Shown: in pieces, positions 47,540-57,037 of the stretch | Layout of the letters: the number at the start of each line of letters is the position of its first letter | Numbering within the stretch: the stretch's first letter is position 1 | Assembly: GCF_040409955.1 (NCBI RefSeq) | Contig: NZ_CP123384.1 | Span: 434,001 to 498,000 of the forward strand | Length of the DNA: 64,000 nucleotides | Origin: Salipiger sp. H15 | Lineage (GTDB): Bacteria > Pseudomonadota > Alphaproteobacteria > Rhodobacterales > Rhodobacteraceae | Direction of reading: 5' to 3' | Made by a program: the position numbers and the translations under genes | The notes under the pieces: model-generated | Database searches by the model: none | What the model saw: only the letters and a program-made list of their open reading frames with translations | Told to the model about the DNA's origin: nothing

Positions 47540-47878
47540 TCAGCCGCGCACGCTCTCGTGCAGCAGCCCGGCCGGCCCGCCGGTGCCGAGATCGTCGTAG
47601 GCGCGCATCTCGTTGCGGGTGATCATGCTGTCGGCATTGGCGTCGAAGGCCATGATCGCATCGAAGGCCGCGTTGCCATAGGCCGCCACCAGCTCGGACC
47701 AGGTGAGCACGCCGTTGCGGTCGAGGTCGAGCTGCGAGAAGTAGCGGCCCTCGTCCCGGCTGCGGTCGCCGGGCACCGCCTCGTAGACCGTGAAATCTCC
47801 GGCCAGGGCGGGGGCAGCCACGACCGGGGTGAGGCTGATCGAAAGGACCGCGGCGGCGATCGGCGAAAATGCTTTCAT
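47540..47878 (-). CDS. secreted EF-hand domain protein
   Basis: A 112-residue protein with a signal peptide (MKAFSPIAAAVLSISLTPVVAAPALA, about 26 residues) and two EF-hand-like calcium loops, DLDRNGVLTWSE and DANADSMITRNE. The start at 47878 follows GGAGACAG. It probably binds calcium in the periplasm or outside. It is the first core-like gene after the island. Confidence 0.88.
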   Translation of the reverse strand: MKAFSPIAAAVLSISLTPVVAAPALAGDFTVYEAVPGDRSRDEGRYFSQLDLDRNGVLTWSELVAAYGNAAFDAIMAFDANADSMITRNEMRAYDDLGTGGPAGLLHESVRG

Positions 47879-47961
47879 CGGCTGTCTCCAAATGCTTCGG
47901 GCAAAGTCTTGAGTCTCGAACACGCCCGAGCATAGCACGGTTCCGGCTCAGCCGTGCAGGA

Positions 47962-49539
47962 TCATCGCAGGATCATCTCCGCCGCCTTCTCGGCGATCAT
48001 GATGGTCGGCGCGTTGGTGTTGCCCGACGTGATCCGCGGCATGACGCTGGCATCGACCACGCGCAGCCCCGAGAGCCCGCGGAAGCGCAGCTGCGGATCG
48101 AGCGGCGCGCTCTGCTCGGTGCCCATGCGCACCGTGCCCACCGGGTGGAAGATCGTCGTGCCGACCTCGCCCGCGGCGCGGTGCAGCTCCTCCTCGGTCT
48201 GGAACTGCAGTCCGGGCTTCAGCTCGTCCGGCGCGTAGCGCGCCATGGCCTGCTGGCCCATGATCCGCCGCACCTGCCGGATCGCGTCGGCGGCGACCCT
48301 GCGGTCGCCCTCGGTCGACAGGTAATTGGGCGCGATCACCGGCGCCGCGCGGCTGTCGGCGGAGGCGAGCCGCACCGTGCCCCGGCTCTCGGGGCGCAGG
48401 TTGCACACGCTCGCCGTCATCGCCGGGAAGTCGTGCAGCGGCTGGCCGAAGGCCTCGAGCGAGAGCGGCTGCACGTGGTACTCGAGATCGGCCGTCGCGA
48501 GCCCCTCGCGCGAGCGCGAGAAGGCGCCGAGCTGCGAGGGCGCCATCGACATCGGCCCGCGCCGGCGCAGCACGTAGTCGAGCCCGATCATGCCCTTGCC
48601 GAGCGGCGTTGCGGCAAGCGTGTTCAGCGTCTTCGCCCCGGTGAGCCGCCAGGCGCAGCGCAGCTGCAGGTGGTCCTGCAGGTTGCCGCCCACCTCCGGC
48701 GCGTCGAGCGCCACGTCGATGCCCTGCGCGCGCAGGTGCTCGGCCGGGCCCACTCCCGACAGTTGCAGCAGGTGCGGCGAGTTCACCGCCCCTGCCGAGA
48801 GGATCACCTCGCCCCCCGGCCGCACCTGGTGGCGCTGGCCGCCCTGCTCGTACTCGACCCCGACGACGCGCCGCCCCTCGATCAGCAGCCGGGTGACATG
48901 GGCGCCGGTCTCGACCTTCAGCCGGTCCGAGCGGGTGGTGCGCAGGAAGGCCTTGGCGGTGTTCATCCGCCAGCCGCCCCGCTGGTTCACCCGGAAGTAG
49001 CCGACCCCCTCGTTGTCACCGGTGTTGAAATCGCGCACCCGCGGGATGCCCGTCGCCTCGGCCGCCCTCATCCAGTCGTCGAGGATGTCCCAGTGCAGGC
49101 GCTGGTTCTCCACCCGCCACTCGCCGCCCGCCCCGTGCATCTCCGACGGCCCCTCGACGTAATCCTCCGAGCGCTTGAAGAAGGGCAGCACGTCGTCCCA
49201 GCCCCAGCCGGAGAGCCCCATCTGCCGCCAGCCGTCGTAATCCGCCGCCTGTCCGCGCAGGTAGAGCATGCCGTTGATCGACGAGCAGCCGCCCAGCACC
49301 TTGCCGCGCGGGTAGAGCAGCGAGCGCCCGTTCAGCCCCTTCTCCTCGGCGGTGCGGTAGCACCAGTCGGTGCGCGGGTTGCCGATGCAGTAGAGATAGC
49401 CCATCGGGATGTGGATCCAGTGGTAGGTGTCGCGCCCGCCCGCCTCCAGCAGCAGCACCCGGCGCCCGCCCTCTGCAAGCCGTTTCGCCAGCACGCAGCC
49501 GGCGCTGCCCGCACCCACAATCACATGATCGAACGCCAT
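47962..49539 (-). CDS. GMC family FAD-dependent oxidoreductase (choline dehydrogenase-like)
   Basis: A 525-residue glucose-methanol-choline oxidoreductase. The N-terminal FAD motif is VIVGAGSAGC (Gly9-x-Gly-x-x-Gly14); GKVLGGCSSING is GMC signature 1 and GAVNSPHLLQLSGVGP is signature 2. The catalytic His is in FHPVGTVRMG near the C-terminus, before SGNTNAPTIMIAEK. The ATG at 49539 has GGAGGAAAT upstream; the much longer frame is spurious. The substrate is an unknown alcohol. It may be co-regulated with the neighbouring Lrp-type gene. Confidence 0.94.
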   Translation of the reverse strand: MAFDHVIVGAGSAGCVLAKRLAEGGRRVLLLEAGGRDTYHWIHIPMGYLYCIGNPRTDWCYRTAEEKGLNGRSLLYPRGKVLGGCSSINGMLYLRGQAADYDGWRQMGLSGWGWDDVLPFFKRSEDYVEGPSEMHGAGGEWRVENQRLHWDILDDWMRAAEATGIPRVRDFNTGDNEGVGYFRVNQRGGWRMNTAKAFLRTTRSDRLKVETGAHVTRLLIEGRRVVGVEYEQGGQRHQVRPGGEVILSAGAVNSPHLLQLSGVGPAEHLRAQGIDVALDAPEVGGNLQDHLQLRCAWRLTGAKTLNTLAATPLGKGMIGLDYVLRRRGPMSMAPSQLGAFSRSREGLATADLEYHVQPLSLEAFGQPLHDFPAMTASVCNLRPESRGTVRLASADSRAAPVIAPNYLSTEGDRRVAADAIRQVRRIMGQQAMARYAPDELKPGLQFQTEEELHRAAGEVGTTIFHPVGTVRMGTEQSAPLDPQLRFRGLSGLRVVDASVMPRITSGNTNAPTIMIAEKAAEMILR

Positions 49540-49619
49540 ATTTCCTCCCGGCACCTCGCTCCGCCCCACGCTATGCCAGCGCGCGGCGCCGCCGCAAGGC
49601 GTCACGGAGGCGCGGGCGG

Positions 49620-50078
49620 TCAGAGCGGCAGGGCGGTGGTCTTGAAGACGGTGCGCAGCGCGAAGCTCGATTGCATCTGCGCCACGCCCGGCAGCCGGGT
49701 CAGGTACTGGCGGTGGATGCGGGCGAAATCCTCGGTGTCCTCGGCGACGACCTTGAGGATGTAATCCGCCGTGCCCGCCATCAGGTGGCATTCGAGCACC
49801 GCCGGCACCCGCGCCACGGCCTTCTCGAAGGCATCGAGCACCTCGTCGGCCTGGGCGCTGAGCCGGATCTCGACGAAGACCGTGCTGGCGAGCCCCAGCT
49901 TGCGCGCGTCGAGCAGCGCCACGTAATCCTTCACGTAGCCCTCGGCCTCGAGCCGCTGCACCCGCCGGTGGCAGGCGGAGGGCGAGAGGTTCACCTTCTC
50001 CGACAGCTCGGCATTGGACATGCGGCCCTGCTTCTGCAGCGCGCGCAGGATGCGCCGGTCGGTATCGTCGAGGGTCAT
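49620..50078 (-). CDS. Lrp/AsnC family transcriptional regulator
   Basis: A 152-residue regulator with an N-terminal HTH (DRRILRALQKQGRMSNAELS, NLSPSACHRRVQRLE) and a C-terminal Lrp/AsnC ligand-binding (RAM) domain. It is divergent from the alanine dehydrogenase gene, with 150 bases between. In rhizobia and relatives a divergent Lrp-type gene (AldR) activates ald, so it probably controls ald in response to alanine or a similar amino acid. Confidence 0.95.
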   Translation of the reverse strand: MTLDDTDRRILRALQKQGRMSNAELSEKVNLSPSACHRRVQRLEAEGYVKDYVALLDARKLGLASTVFVEIRLSAQADEVLDAFEKAVARVPAVLECHLMAGTADYILKVVAEDTEDFARIHRQYLTRLPGVAQMQSSFALRTVFKTTALPL

Positions 50079-50228
50079 GCGCGTTCCTTCGAAAACTCGG
50101 CGTCTTGGCCGAAGATTCTCCCTCCAATAGCGCTTTGACCGGGACACTTCAGCAAGGAAATTGCACGCGGGCAGGTGCATCCTGAAGGCAGGAGAATGCG
50201 CCCGAACGGGCCAGGAGGAGGACCTACC

Positions 50229-51347
50229 ATGAAAATCGGTTGCCCGACAGAGATCAAGCCGCAGGAATACCGCGTCGGCATCACCCCCAACGCCGCCCGC
50301 GAGGCGGCGGCGCACGGCCACCAGGTGATCGTGCAGCAGGGCGCGGGGCTCGGCGCCGGCTTCTCCGACGAGGACTACGTGGCCGCCGGGGCCCGCATCG
50401 CCGCCACCGCCGAGGAGATCTGGGCCGAGGCCGAGATGATCGTCAAGGTGAAGGAGCCGCAGGCCTCCGAGCGCCGGCAGCTGAGGCGCGGCCAGCTGCT
50501 CTTCACCTACCTGCACCTCGCCCCCGATCCCGAGCAGACGCAGGACCTGCTGGAGTCCGGCGCGACCTGCATCGCCTACGAGACGGTGACCGACGCGCGC
50601 GGCGGGCTACCGCTGCTGGCGCCGATGTCCGAGGTGGCGGGCCGCCTCGCACCGCAGATGGGCGCCTGGTCGCTGCAGAAGGCCAATGGCGGCCGCGGCG
50701 TTCTGATGGGCGGCGTGCCCGGCGTCAGCCCAGCCAACGTGGTGGTGCTGGGCGGCGGCGTCGTCGGCACCCACGCGGCGCGCATCGCCGCGGGCATGGG
50801 CGCGGATGTCACCGTGCTCGACCGCTCGCTGCCGCGCCTGCGCCAGCTCGACGAGACCTTCGGCAGCCTCTTCAAGAACCGTTACTCGACCGATGGCGCC
50901 GTGGCCGAGCTGCTCGCCGGGGCCGACATGGTGATCGGCGCGGTGCTGATCCCCGGCGCCGCCGCGCCCAAGCTGGTCAGCCGCGCGCAGCTCGGCCTCA
51001 TGAAGCCCGGCGCGGTGCTGGTGGACGTGGCGATCGACCAGGGCGGCTGCTTCGAGACCTCGAAGCCGACCACCCACGAGGACCCGGTCTACACGGTGGA
51101 CGGCATCCAGCACTACTGCGTCGCCAACATGCCCGGCGCGGTGCCGCGCAGCTCGACGCTGGCGCTCGGCAACGCCACCCTGCCCTTCATGCTGGCGCTG
51201 GCCGGCAAGGGCTGGCGCGTCGCCTGCGCCGAGGACCCGCACCTGCAGGCCGGGCTCAACGTGCATGACGGGCAGATCACCAATGCCGCCGTCGCCCGCG
51301 CGCTGAACCTGCCGCTGGAAAGCATCGCCAAGGCCCTCGCCGCCTGA
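50229..51347 (+). CDS. ald: alanine dehydrogenase
   Basis: A 372-residue NAD-dependent enzyme that interconverts L-alanine and pyruvate plus ammonia. The start [20 protein letters not shown], the catalytic Lys/His region (VKVKEPQ, TYLHLA) and the Rossmann motif [20 protein letters not shown] are diagnostic. A GGAGGAGG site precedes the ATG. Divergent lrp-type regulation is likely. A terminator follows at 51372. Confidence 0.97.
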   Translation: MKIGCPTEIKPQEYRVGITPNAAREAAAHGHQVIVQQGAGLGAGFSDEDYVAAGARIAATAEEIWAEAEMIVKVKEPQASERRQLRRGQLLFTYLHLAPDPEQTQDLLESGATCIAYETVTDARGGLPLLAPMSEVAGRLAPQMGAWSLQKANGGRGVLMGGVPGVSPANVVVLGGGVVGTHAARIAAGMGADVTVLDRSLPRLRQLDETFGSLFKNRYSTDGAVAELLAGADMVIGAVLIPGAAAPKLVSRAQLGLMKPGAVLVDVAIDQGGCFETSKPTTHEDPVYTVDGIQHYCVANMPGAVPRSSTLALGNATLPFMLALAGKGWRVACAEDPHLQAGLNVHDGQITNAAVARALNLPLESIAKALAA

Positions 51348-51371
51348 CCGGCGGCACATCGTCAAAAGCCG

Positions 51372-51403
51372 AAGGGCGGGCCGCGAAACGCGCCCGCCCT
51401 TTC
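51372..51403 (+). terminator. Rho-independent terminator after ald
   Basis: AAGGGCGGGC / GCCCGCCCTT, a 10-bp stem with a 10-base loop, ending TTTC, 24 bases after the ald stop. Confidence 0.85.
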
Positions 51404-51478
51404 ATTCTTCTCTTTCAAAATACGCCGGGGGAACCTGCCGCAGGCAGGTGGGGGCGGAGCCCCCTTCGGCCCCGGGAT
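51403..51478 (-). repeat. dispersed intergenic repeat, copy C
   Basis: On the minus strand it reads GGGGGC..., then a CCTGCCTGCGG-type palindrome, CCCCCGGCGTATTTTG and AAAGAGAAGAATG. It has the same order as copy B at 38179-38250. It fills the gap between ald and the convergent cation efflux gene. Confidence 0.75.
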
Positions 51479-52365
51479 CAGAGCACCACGATCCCCGAAT
51501 GCTTGGCCTTGTGCTCGGGCTCGACGTGGATCGTCACCCGGCAGCCGTCGATCGCCTCGCGCAGCGCATGCTCGATCCGGTCGCAGATCTCGTGGGCTGC
51601 GTCGACGGTCATCTCGCCCGGTACCACCAGGTGGAACTCGAGGAACACCGCCTGCCCGGCCCGGCGCGAGCGCAGGTCATGCGCCTCGACCGCACCGTCG
51701 GCATTGGCCGAGATCACCGCGCGCATCTCGGCAAGCTCCTCCTCGGGCACCGCCGCGTCCATCAGCCCGCCGACCGAGCCGCGGATCACCTGCCAGCCTG
51801 ACCAGAGGATGTTGACCGCCACCAGCGCGGCAAGCGCCGCGTCGAGCCAGAGCCAGCCGGTCAGCACCGCGGCCGCGACGCCGATCGCCACCCCGGCCGA
51901 GGAGAAGACGTCGGTCAGGAGGTGCTTGCCGTCGGCGACCAGCGCCGGAGAGTTGAGCTTGCGCCCCTCGCGCAGCAGCAGCCAGCACCAGGCGGCGTTG
52001 ATCACCCCGGCCGAGAGGTTGATGGCAAGGCCGAGCCCGACCTGCTCGATCTGCTGCGGCGCCTGCCAGGCGCCCCAGGCCTCGCGCAGGATCAGCACCG
52101 CGGCGACGACGATCAGCACGCCCTCGAGCACGGCGCTGAAATACTCGGCCTTGTGGTGGCCGAAGGGATGGTCCGCGTCCGGCGGCTGCGAGGCGATGTG
52201 GATCGCCAGCAGCGCGGCCAGCGCGGTCGCGACGTTGACGATGCTTTCCAGTGCATCCGAGAGCAGCGCCACGGAGCCGGTCAGCCACCAGGCGAAGGTC
52301 TTGATCGCCAGCACGAGAATGCCGACGAATACGCTGCCGATGGCGATTTTCACGCTGCGATTCAT
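51478..52365 (-). CDS. cation diffusion facilitator family transporter
   Basis: A 295-residue inner-membrane exporter of divalent metals such as Zn, Fe or Mn. About six helices span residues 10-200; metal-site motifs are LLSDALESIVNV (Asp), HPFGHHKAEYFS and GKHLLTDVFSS (HxxxD). The cytoplasmic domain from about 205 ends in a His-containing tail (HVEPEHKAKHSG). The metal is not predictable by eye. It is transcribed alone, start ATG at 52365. Confidence 0.93.
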   Translation of the reverse strand: MNRSVKIAIGSVFVGILVLAIKTFAWWLTGSVALLSDALESIVNVATALAALLAIHIASQPPDADHPFGHHKAEYFSAVLEGVLIVVAAVLILREAWGAWQAPQQIEQVGLGLAINLSAGVINAAWCWLLLREGRKLNSPALVADGKHLLTDVFSSAGVAIGVAAAVLTGWLWLDAALAALVAVNILWSGWQVIRGSVGGLMDAAVPEEELAEMRAVISANADGAVEAHDLRSRRAGQAVFLEFHLVVPGEMTVDAAHEICDRIEHALREAIDGCRVTIHVEPEHKAKHSGIVVL

Positions 52366-52479
52366 GCTGGGTCTCCGGAGGGGTCCGGCGGACTTACCGA
52401 CCTCGTCTGAAGCTCGCAACCCGGAACCCTGTGCGGATCCCGGGCCTGCATGGCGGGGCTGCAAAATGCGCAAGGCGGG

Positions 52480-52902
52480 TCACTTCTTCAGCGCGTCGCG
52501 GATCTCGAGCAGGACGTCGAGCTCCGACGGGCCGGTCTTGACCTCGGGCGCCACCTCGTCGGGCTTCTCGGCGGCCGAGCGGATGCGGTTGACCATCTTG
52601 ACCAGCAGGAAGACCACGAAGGCGATGATGAAGAAGTTGATCACCGCCATGATGAAGCTGCCGATGGCGAAGACCGGCGCGCCCGCGTCCTTGGCCGCCT
52701 GCAGCGAGGCATACTCGCCCCCGTCGAGCGCGTAGAACCAGCCCGAGAAGTCGATGCCGCCGGTGAAGAGCGCAATGATCGGGTTGATGATGTCGCCCAC
52801 GAGCGAGGTCACGATGGCGGTGAAGGCGGCGCCGACGATGATGCCCACCGCCATGTCCATGACGTTGCCCTTGGCGATGAAGTCCTTGAATTCCTGAATC
52901 AT
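52480..52902 (-). CDS. mscL: large-conductance mechanosensitive channel
   Basis: A 140-residue channel with the MscL N-terminal helix ([20 protein letters not shown]), two membrane helices and a charged C-terminal bundle. [20 protein letters not shown] is the pore helix. It opens upon membrane tension in osmotic downshock. It stands alone between the cation efflux and ABC genes. Confidence 0.97.
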   Translation of the reverse strand: MIQEFKDFIAKGNVMDMAVGIIVGAAFTAIVTSLVGDIINPIIALFTGGIDFSGWFYALDGGEYASLQAAKDAGAPVFAIGSFIMAVINFFIIAFVVFLLVKMVNRIRSAAEKPDEVAPEVKTGPSELDVLLEIRDALKK

Positions 52903-53020
52903 GTGTCCTGTTCCTGGCCCCCACGCTGCCGGGATTTCCGGCCGTTTCCGAGATCAGAGGTTGCACGTTTGGCGGGGTGACGCCACGGAAAATCACCCCC
53001 TGCCCGCGCCGTTGCGCGGT

Positions 53021-54067
53021 TTATGCCCCGATCACCAGCGCATCCGCCGGGTTGAGCGCCAGCGACACGGTCTCGCCCACCTTCGGCGGCGCCTGCCGGG
53101 TGGTGTTGAAGAGATCCACCGCCAGCTTCTGCCCGCCGAGGTCGATGCGCAGGCGGATGACCGAGCCGAGGAAGTCGAGCTCGGTGATCCGGCCGGTCAG
53201 CGCCGCCTCTCCGGGGTGCGCGCCGAGGCGCAGCATCTCGGGGCGCAGGCCCAGCACCGCCGCGCCCGGCGGCACGGGACGGCCGAGCGTGAGCTCGTTC
53301 TCGCCCAGCTTCACCCGGCCGATCGCCGGGTCGAGCACCTGCGCGTCGAGCGTGTTGAGCGTGCCGACGAAGCCCGCGACGAAGCGCGTGGCGGGGGCGT
53401 TGTAGATCTCGAAGGGGCTGCCCACCTGCTCGGCCACGCCCTGGTGCATGACTACGATGCGGTCGGACATCGACAGCGCCTCTTCCTGGTCGTGGGTGAC
53501 GAAGATCGTGGTGATGCCAAGCTCGCGCTGGATGCTGCGGATCTCGTTGCGCAGGCTCACCCGCACCTTGGCATCGAGCGCCGAGAGCGGCTCGTCGAGC
53601 AGCAGCACCTGCGGCTTCGGCGCCAGCGCGCGGGCCAGCGCCACGCGCTGCTGCTGCCCGCCCGACAGCTGGAACGGGTAGCGGTCGCCCAGTTCCGGCA
53701 GGCCGATCAGCGCCAGCATCTCCTCGACCCGCGCGGCGATCTCGCGCGACGGCGCACCCTTGACCCGCAGGCCGAAGCCGACGTTCTGCGCCACGGTGAG
53801 GTTCGGGAACAGCGCGTAGGCCTGGAACACCATGCCGATGTTGCGCTGGTTGGGGCGCAGGCTCGACACCTCGCGCCCCTCGATGGTGATGTGCCCGGCG
53901 CTGGGGCTCTCGAAGCCCGCGACCATGCGCAGCACCGTGGTCTTGCCGCAGCCCGAGGGGCCGAGCAGCGAGATGAACTCGCCCTTCTCGACGGCGAGGT
54001 TGAAATCCTTCACGACGCGGGTGACGCCGAAGCTCTTTTCCAGATGGGAAATGGTCAGGAAGCTCAT
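53021..54067 (-). CDS. ABC transporter ATP-binding protein (PotA/FbpC-like)
   Basis: A 348-residue importer ATPase. Walker A is GPSGCGKTT (about 36-44), the signature LSGGQQQRVALARAL and Walker B VLLLDEPLSALD, followed by a C-terminal TOBE regulatory domain. Its ATG overlaps the stop of the upstream permease gene by ATGA. It is last in a four-gene operon: binding protein, two permeases, ATPase. The substrate may be a polyamine, an iron chelate or an aminophosphonate-like compound; not decided. Confidence 0.94.
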   Translation of the reverse strand: MSFLTISHLEKSFGVTRVVKDFNLAVEKGEFISLLGPSGCGKTTVLRMVAGFESPSAGHITIEGREVSSLRPNQRNIGMVFQAYALFPNLTVAQNVGFGLRVKGAPSREIAARVEEMLALIGLPELGDRYPFQLSGGQQQRVALARALAPKPQVLLLDEPLSALDAKVRVSLRNEIRSIQRELGITTIFVTHDQEEALSMSDRIVVMHQGVAEQVGSPFEIYNAPATRFVAGFVGTLNTLDAQVLDPAIGRVKLGENELTLGRPVPPGAAVLGLRPEMLRLGAHPGEAALTGRITELDFLGSVIRLRIDLGGQKLAVDLFNTTRQAPPKVGETVSLALNPADALVIGA

Positions 54068-54846
54068 CGGCCCGCCTTGTCGTGTTTGGTGAATCTGGTG
54101 ACCAGCTGGATCAGCCCCATGCAGGCCCAGGTGATGATGAAGGCGATGGTGGCCAGCGCGAAGGGCTCGTAGGCCTTGTTGGCGCCCATCAGCTGCAGGT
54201 AGGGGCCAAAGGCCGGGCGGTTGAGCAGCGCCGCCATGGTGAACTCGCCCATGACGATGGCGAAGGTCACGAAGGAGCCCGAGAGCACCGCGACCAGCAC
54301 GTTGGGCAGGATCAGCTTGACGATGATGGTGACCCAGCCCGCGCCGAGGCTCTGCGCCGCCTCGGTCAGCGTGGCGACGTCGATGGTCCGCAGCCCGGTG
54401 TCCACGGCGCGGTACATGTAGGGCAGCGACAGCATGGCGTAGCCGAACATCAGCAGGAGGTTCGTGCCGAAGATCGTGCCGGTCAGCGGCAGCCAGCTCG
54501 AGGTGTTGTAGAGCCGGATGTAGCCGAAAACCGTCACGATGGCCGGGATGACCAGCGGCAGCAGCGTGACGAACTCGACCACCGGGCGCAGGCGCGGCAG
54601 CTTCAGCCGAACCCAGAAGGCGGTTGGCACCACCAGCAGGATGCCGAAGACGATGGTCAGCAGCGCCATCACCACCGAGTAGGTGAAGGTCTGCCGGAAC
54701 TGCGGATCGGCCAGCACGGCGGCATAGGCGTCGAAGCTGTATTCCCCGCGCCGCATCGACAGCGAGAACTCGATCATCCCGACCAGCGGCAGGACGAAAT
54801 AGGTGAGGCCCAGCAGCAGGATGGCCCAGGAGGCGGCGCGGGTCAT
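54064..54846 (-). CDS. ABC transporter permease (second)
   Basis: A 260-residue PotC-like permease with six helices and an EAA loop (LTEAAQSLGAGWVTIIVKLI). It overlaps both neighbours by ATGA. It forms the pore with the other permease. Confidence 0.93.
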   Translation of the reverse strand: MTRAASWAILLLGLTYFVLPLVGMIEFSLSMRRGEYSFDAYAAVLADPQFRQTFTYSVVMALLTIVFGILLVVPTAFWVRLKLPRLRPVVEFVTLLPLVIPAIVTVFGYIRLYNTSSWLPLTGTIFGTNLLLMFGYAMLSLPYMYRAVDTGLRTIDVATLTEAAQSLGAGWVTIIVKLILPNVLVAVLSGSFVTFAIVMGEFTMAALLNRPAFGPYLQLMGANKAYEPFALATIAFIITWACMGLIQLVTRFTKHDKAGR

Positions 54847-55724
54847 TTCAGCCACCTCTCGGAGCGGATGCGGAGCACGATGTAGATGACGTTGGCCAGC
54901 CCGGTGACGAGGATCATCCCGAAGGCCATGGCATAGCCGAGATGCGGATTGCCCAGCACGTCGCCGCGGATCTGCGCGAACAGCATGATCGGCACGATGT
55001 TGAGCGAGCTGCCGGTCAGCGCGATGGCTGTCGCCACGGCGCCGAAGGCATTGGCGAAGAGCAGCGCGAAGGTGCCGAGGATGGTCGGGAAGAGGATCGG
55101 CAGCGCCACGATGCGCCAGTATTGCGCGCCGCTCGCGCCGAGGCAGGAGGCCGCCTCGCGCCATTCCTTCTTCAGCCCGTCCAGCGCCGGGGTGACGATC
55201 AGGATCATCAGCGGGATCTGGAAGAAGAGATAGGTGATCGTCAGCCCCCAGAAGCTGAGGATGTTGAACCCCATGGCGCGCAGGTTGATGCCGAACTCGG
55301 TGCGCAGGAACACTGTCACCAGCCCGAGCGGGCCGAGCGTCGCAAGGAAGGCGAAGGCCAGCGGCACGCCGGCGAAGTTCGAGGCCACGCCCGAGAAGGT
55401 CATCAGCGGTGCGCGGATGCCGCGCGGCAACCCTCCGAGCACCATGGCGGCCGCCATCAGGAAGCCGATCAGGCAGCCGATCGCCGCCGAGGCGACCGAG
55501 ATCTTGATGGAAATCCAGTAGGACGAGAGGATCGAGGCGGTGAAGAGCCCGGCGATGTTCTCGAGGGTGAAGGAGCCGTCGGCGCGCTGGAAGGCCCCGA
55601 TGACAATCTTCATCGTCGGCAGCACGAGGAACAGCAGCACGAAGAGCGCGAAGGGCAGCAGGCCCAGCCACGCGAGGCTCGGGCGGCGGCGGCGCTTCGG
55701 CGGGGGGGAAGTCAGATCAGTCAC
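54843..55724 (-). CDS. ABC transporter permease (first)
   Basis: A 293-residue PotB-like permease with a basic N-terminus (TSPPPKRRRRPSLAW), six helices and an EAA loop (REAASCLGASGAQYWRIV). I take the GTG at 55724; a TTG at 55787 gives a longer, unlikely start. Between it and the binding-protein gene are two GC-rich hairpins, which would lower permease expression relative to the binding protein. Confidence 0.9.
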   Translation of the reverse strand: MTDLTSPPPKRRRRPSLAWLGLLPFALFVLLFLVLPTMKIVIGAFQRADGSFTLENIAGLFTASILSSYWISIKISVASAAIGCLIGFLMAAAMVLGGLPRGIRAPLMTFSGVASNFAGVPLAFAFLATLGPLGLVTVFLRTEFGINLRAMGFNILSFWGLTITYLFFQIPLMILIVTPALDGLKKEWREAASCLGASGAQYWRIVALPILFPTILGTFALLFANAFGAVATAIALTGSSLNIVPIMLFAQIRGDVLGNPHLGYAMAFGMILVTGLANVIYIVLRIRSERWLK

Positions 55725-55803
55725 ATGAGGTCCGGATAGGGGCTTGAACTGGAACGCCAACCCCGCCCCGGGCTTTCTGACAGGCAAGGCCCGGGACGGG
55801 AAA

Positions 55804-55834
55804 GGGGCCCGACCGGAAAGCTCCGGCAGGCCCC
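55804..55834 (-). terminator. attenuator-type hairpin after the binding-protein gene
   Basis: On the minus strand GGGGCC-TG-CCGGA / TCCGG-TC-GGGCCCC, then TTTCCC, 14 bases after the binding-protein stop. A second hairpin (CCCGGGCCTT / AAGCCCGGG type) follows at about 55769-55798. Partial termination here is usual for ABC operons. Confidence 0.65.
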
Positions 55835-55847
55835 TGACGGGAACCGC

Positions 55848-56951
55848 TTACTGGACGTTGGCGCCCACGACGGCATCCCAGCCGCCGACGACCGCTTCCT
55901 TGTTGCCCGCCTGCTCGTCGAGCGTCGGGAAGTAGGCGGCCTCGTAGCTTTCCGCCGGCGGCAGCGCCTCGAGCAGCTCGGCCGGGATCTTGTCGGCCGC
56001 GGCCATGGCGTTGAAGCGCGCCGGGTGGCAGTAGCCCTTCAGCCACAGGCTCTGGCCCTCGTCGGAATAGAGGTATTCCATCCAGAGCTTGGCGGCGTTG
56101 GGGTGCGGTGCGAAGGCCGAGATGCCCTGCACGTAGACGCCCGCGAGAACGCCCGACTTCGGCACCACGACCTCGACCGGCGGGTTGCCGTTGAGCGTGT
56201 CACGGGCCGCCAGCGCGTTATAGTCCCACATGATGGTGATCGGGGTCGCGCCCTGCGCCAGCGTGCCGGCCTTGCCGATCACGGGCACGAAGTTGCCGGC
56301 CTCGTTCATCTTCTTGAAGTACTCGAGGCCCTTCTCGCCGGCGTCCTTGCCGGCCGCGCCGCCCTCGGCCATGCCCGCGGCGAGCACCGCGAGGATCGCC
56401 TGGTTCGAGGCGCGCGGGTCGCCCGCCAGTGCCACCGAGCCGGCGTATTCCGGCTTCAGCAGGTCCGACCAGTCCGTCGGGGTGGTGTCGATCAGGTCCT
56501 TGTTCACCATGAAGGACATCACGCCGTAATAGTCGCCGTACCAGTAGCCTTCGTCATCCTTGACCGCGTCGGGGATCTCGTCCCAGGTCGAGACCTTGTA
56601 GGGCTGCAGCAGGCCCTCTTCCTTGGCCTGCGGGCCGAAGGACAGCCCCACGTCCAGCACGTCGGGCGCCTGCGGGCCGGTGTTGCCCTTGTTGGCGCGC
56701 ACCGCCTCCAGCTCGTCCGCCGAACCGGCGTCGGGGTTCAGCTCGTTGACCTCGATCTCGGGGTATTTCGCCTTGAAGCCGGCGATCACGTCGCCGTAGC
56801 CGCACCAGCTGTGCGGCAGGGCGATGGTGGTCAGCATGCCCTCGGCCTTGGCCGCGGCTTCAAGCGCCGCGAGGTCCTGCGCCTGGACCATCGAGGTGGT
56901 CGCCATCAGCGCCGCGACACCCGCCATCCAAATCTTTGTATTTGCTTTCAC
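55848..56951 (-). CDS. ABC transporter substrate-binding protein
   Basis: A 367-residue periplasmic binding protein of the extracellular solute-binding family 1/PotD-like group. Signal peptide of about 24 residues (WMAGVAALMATTSMVQAQ). The start is a GTG at 56951 with GGGGAGA about eight bases upstream. TTIALPHSWCGYGDVIAGFK and GDPRASNQAILAVLAAGMAE are typical of iron/polyamine/AEP-type binders. It leads the four-gene importer operon. The ligand is unknown. Confidence 0.9.
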   Translation of the reverse strand: MKANTKIWMAGVAALMATTSMVQAQDLAALEAAAKAEGMLTTIALPHSWCGYGDVIAGFKAKYPEIEVNELNPDAGSADELEAVRANKGNTGPQAPDVLDVGLSFGPQAKEEGLLQPYKVSTWDEIPDAVKDDEGYWYGDYYGVMSFMVNKDLIDTTPTDWSDLLKPEYAGSVALAGDPRASNQAILAVLAAGMAEGGAAGKDAGEKGLEYFKKMNEAGNFVPVIGKAGTLAQGATPITIMWDYNALAARDTLNGNPPVEVVVPKSGVLAGVYVQGISAFAPHPNAAKLWMEYLYSDEGQSLWLKGYCHPARFNAMAAADKIPAELLEALPPAESYEAAYFPTLDEQAGNKEAVVGGWDAVVGANVQ

Positions 56952-57008
56952 AATCGTATCTCCCCGTTTCCCGGTCCCGGCCGCATCGGCCGTGACGCGC
57001 GTTTAGGT

Positions 57009-57037
57009 TTTTTATTTGACGGACTCATGACAGCCAA
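57009..57037 (-). promoter_or_regulatory. weak promoter-like pair before the ABC operon
   Basis: On the minus strand TTGGCT (57037-57032) and TAAAAA (57014-57009) are 17 bases apart, 58 bases before the GTG. Each matches the sigma-70 consensus in four of six positions. The remaining divergent gap to 57491 (about 450 bases) shows no gene; it must hold the promoter of the next gene. Confidence 0.3.

Noticed and set aside
53021..56951. naming the four-gene ABC importer as a thiamine, iron or polyamine system
   Set aside because: Motifs support only the general PotABCD/FbpABC-like class; no ligand-specific residues could be read by eye.
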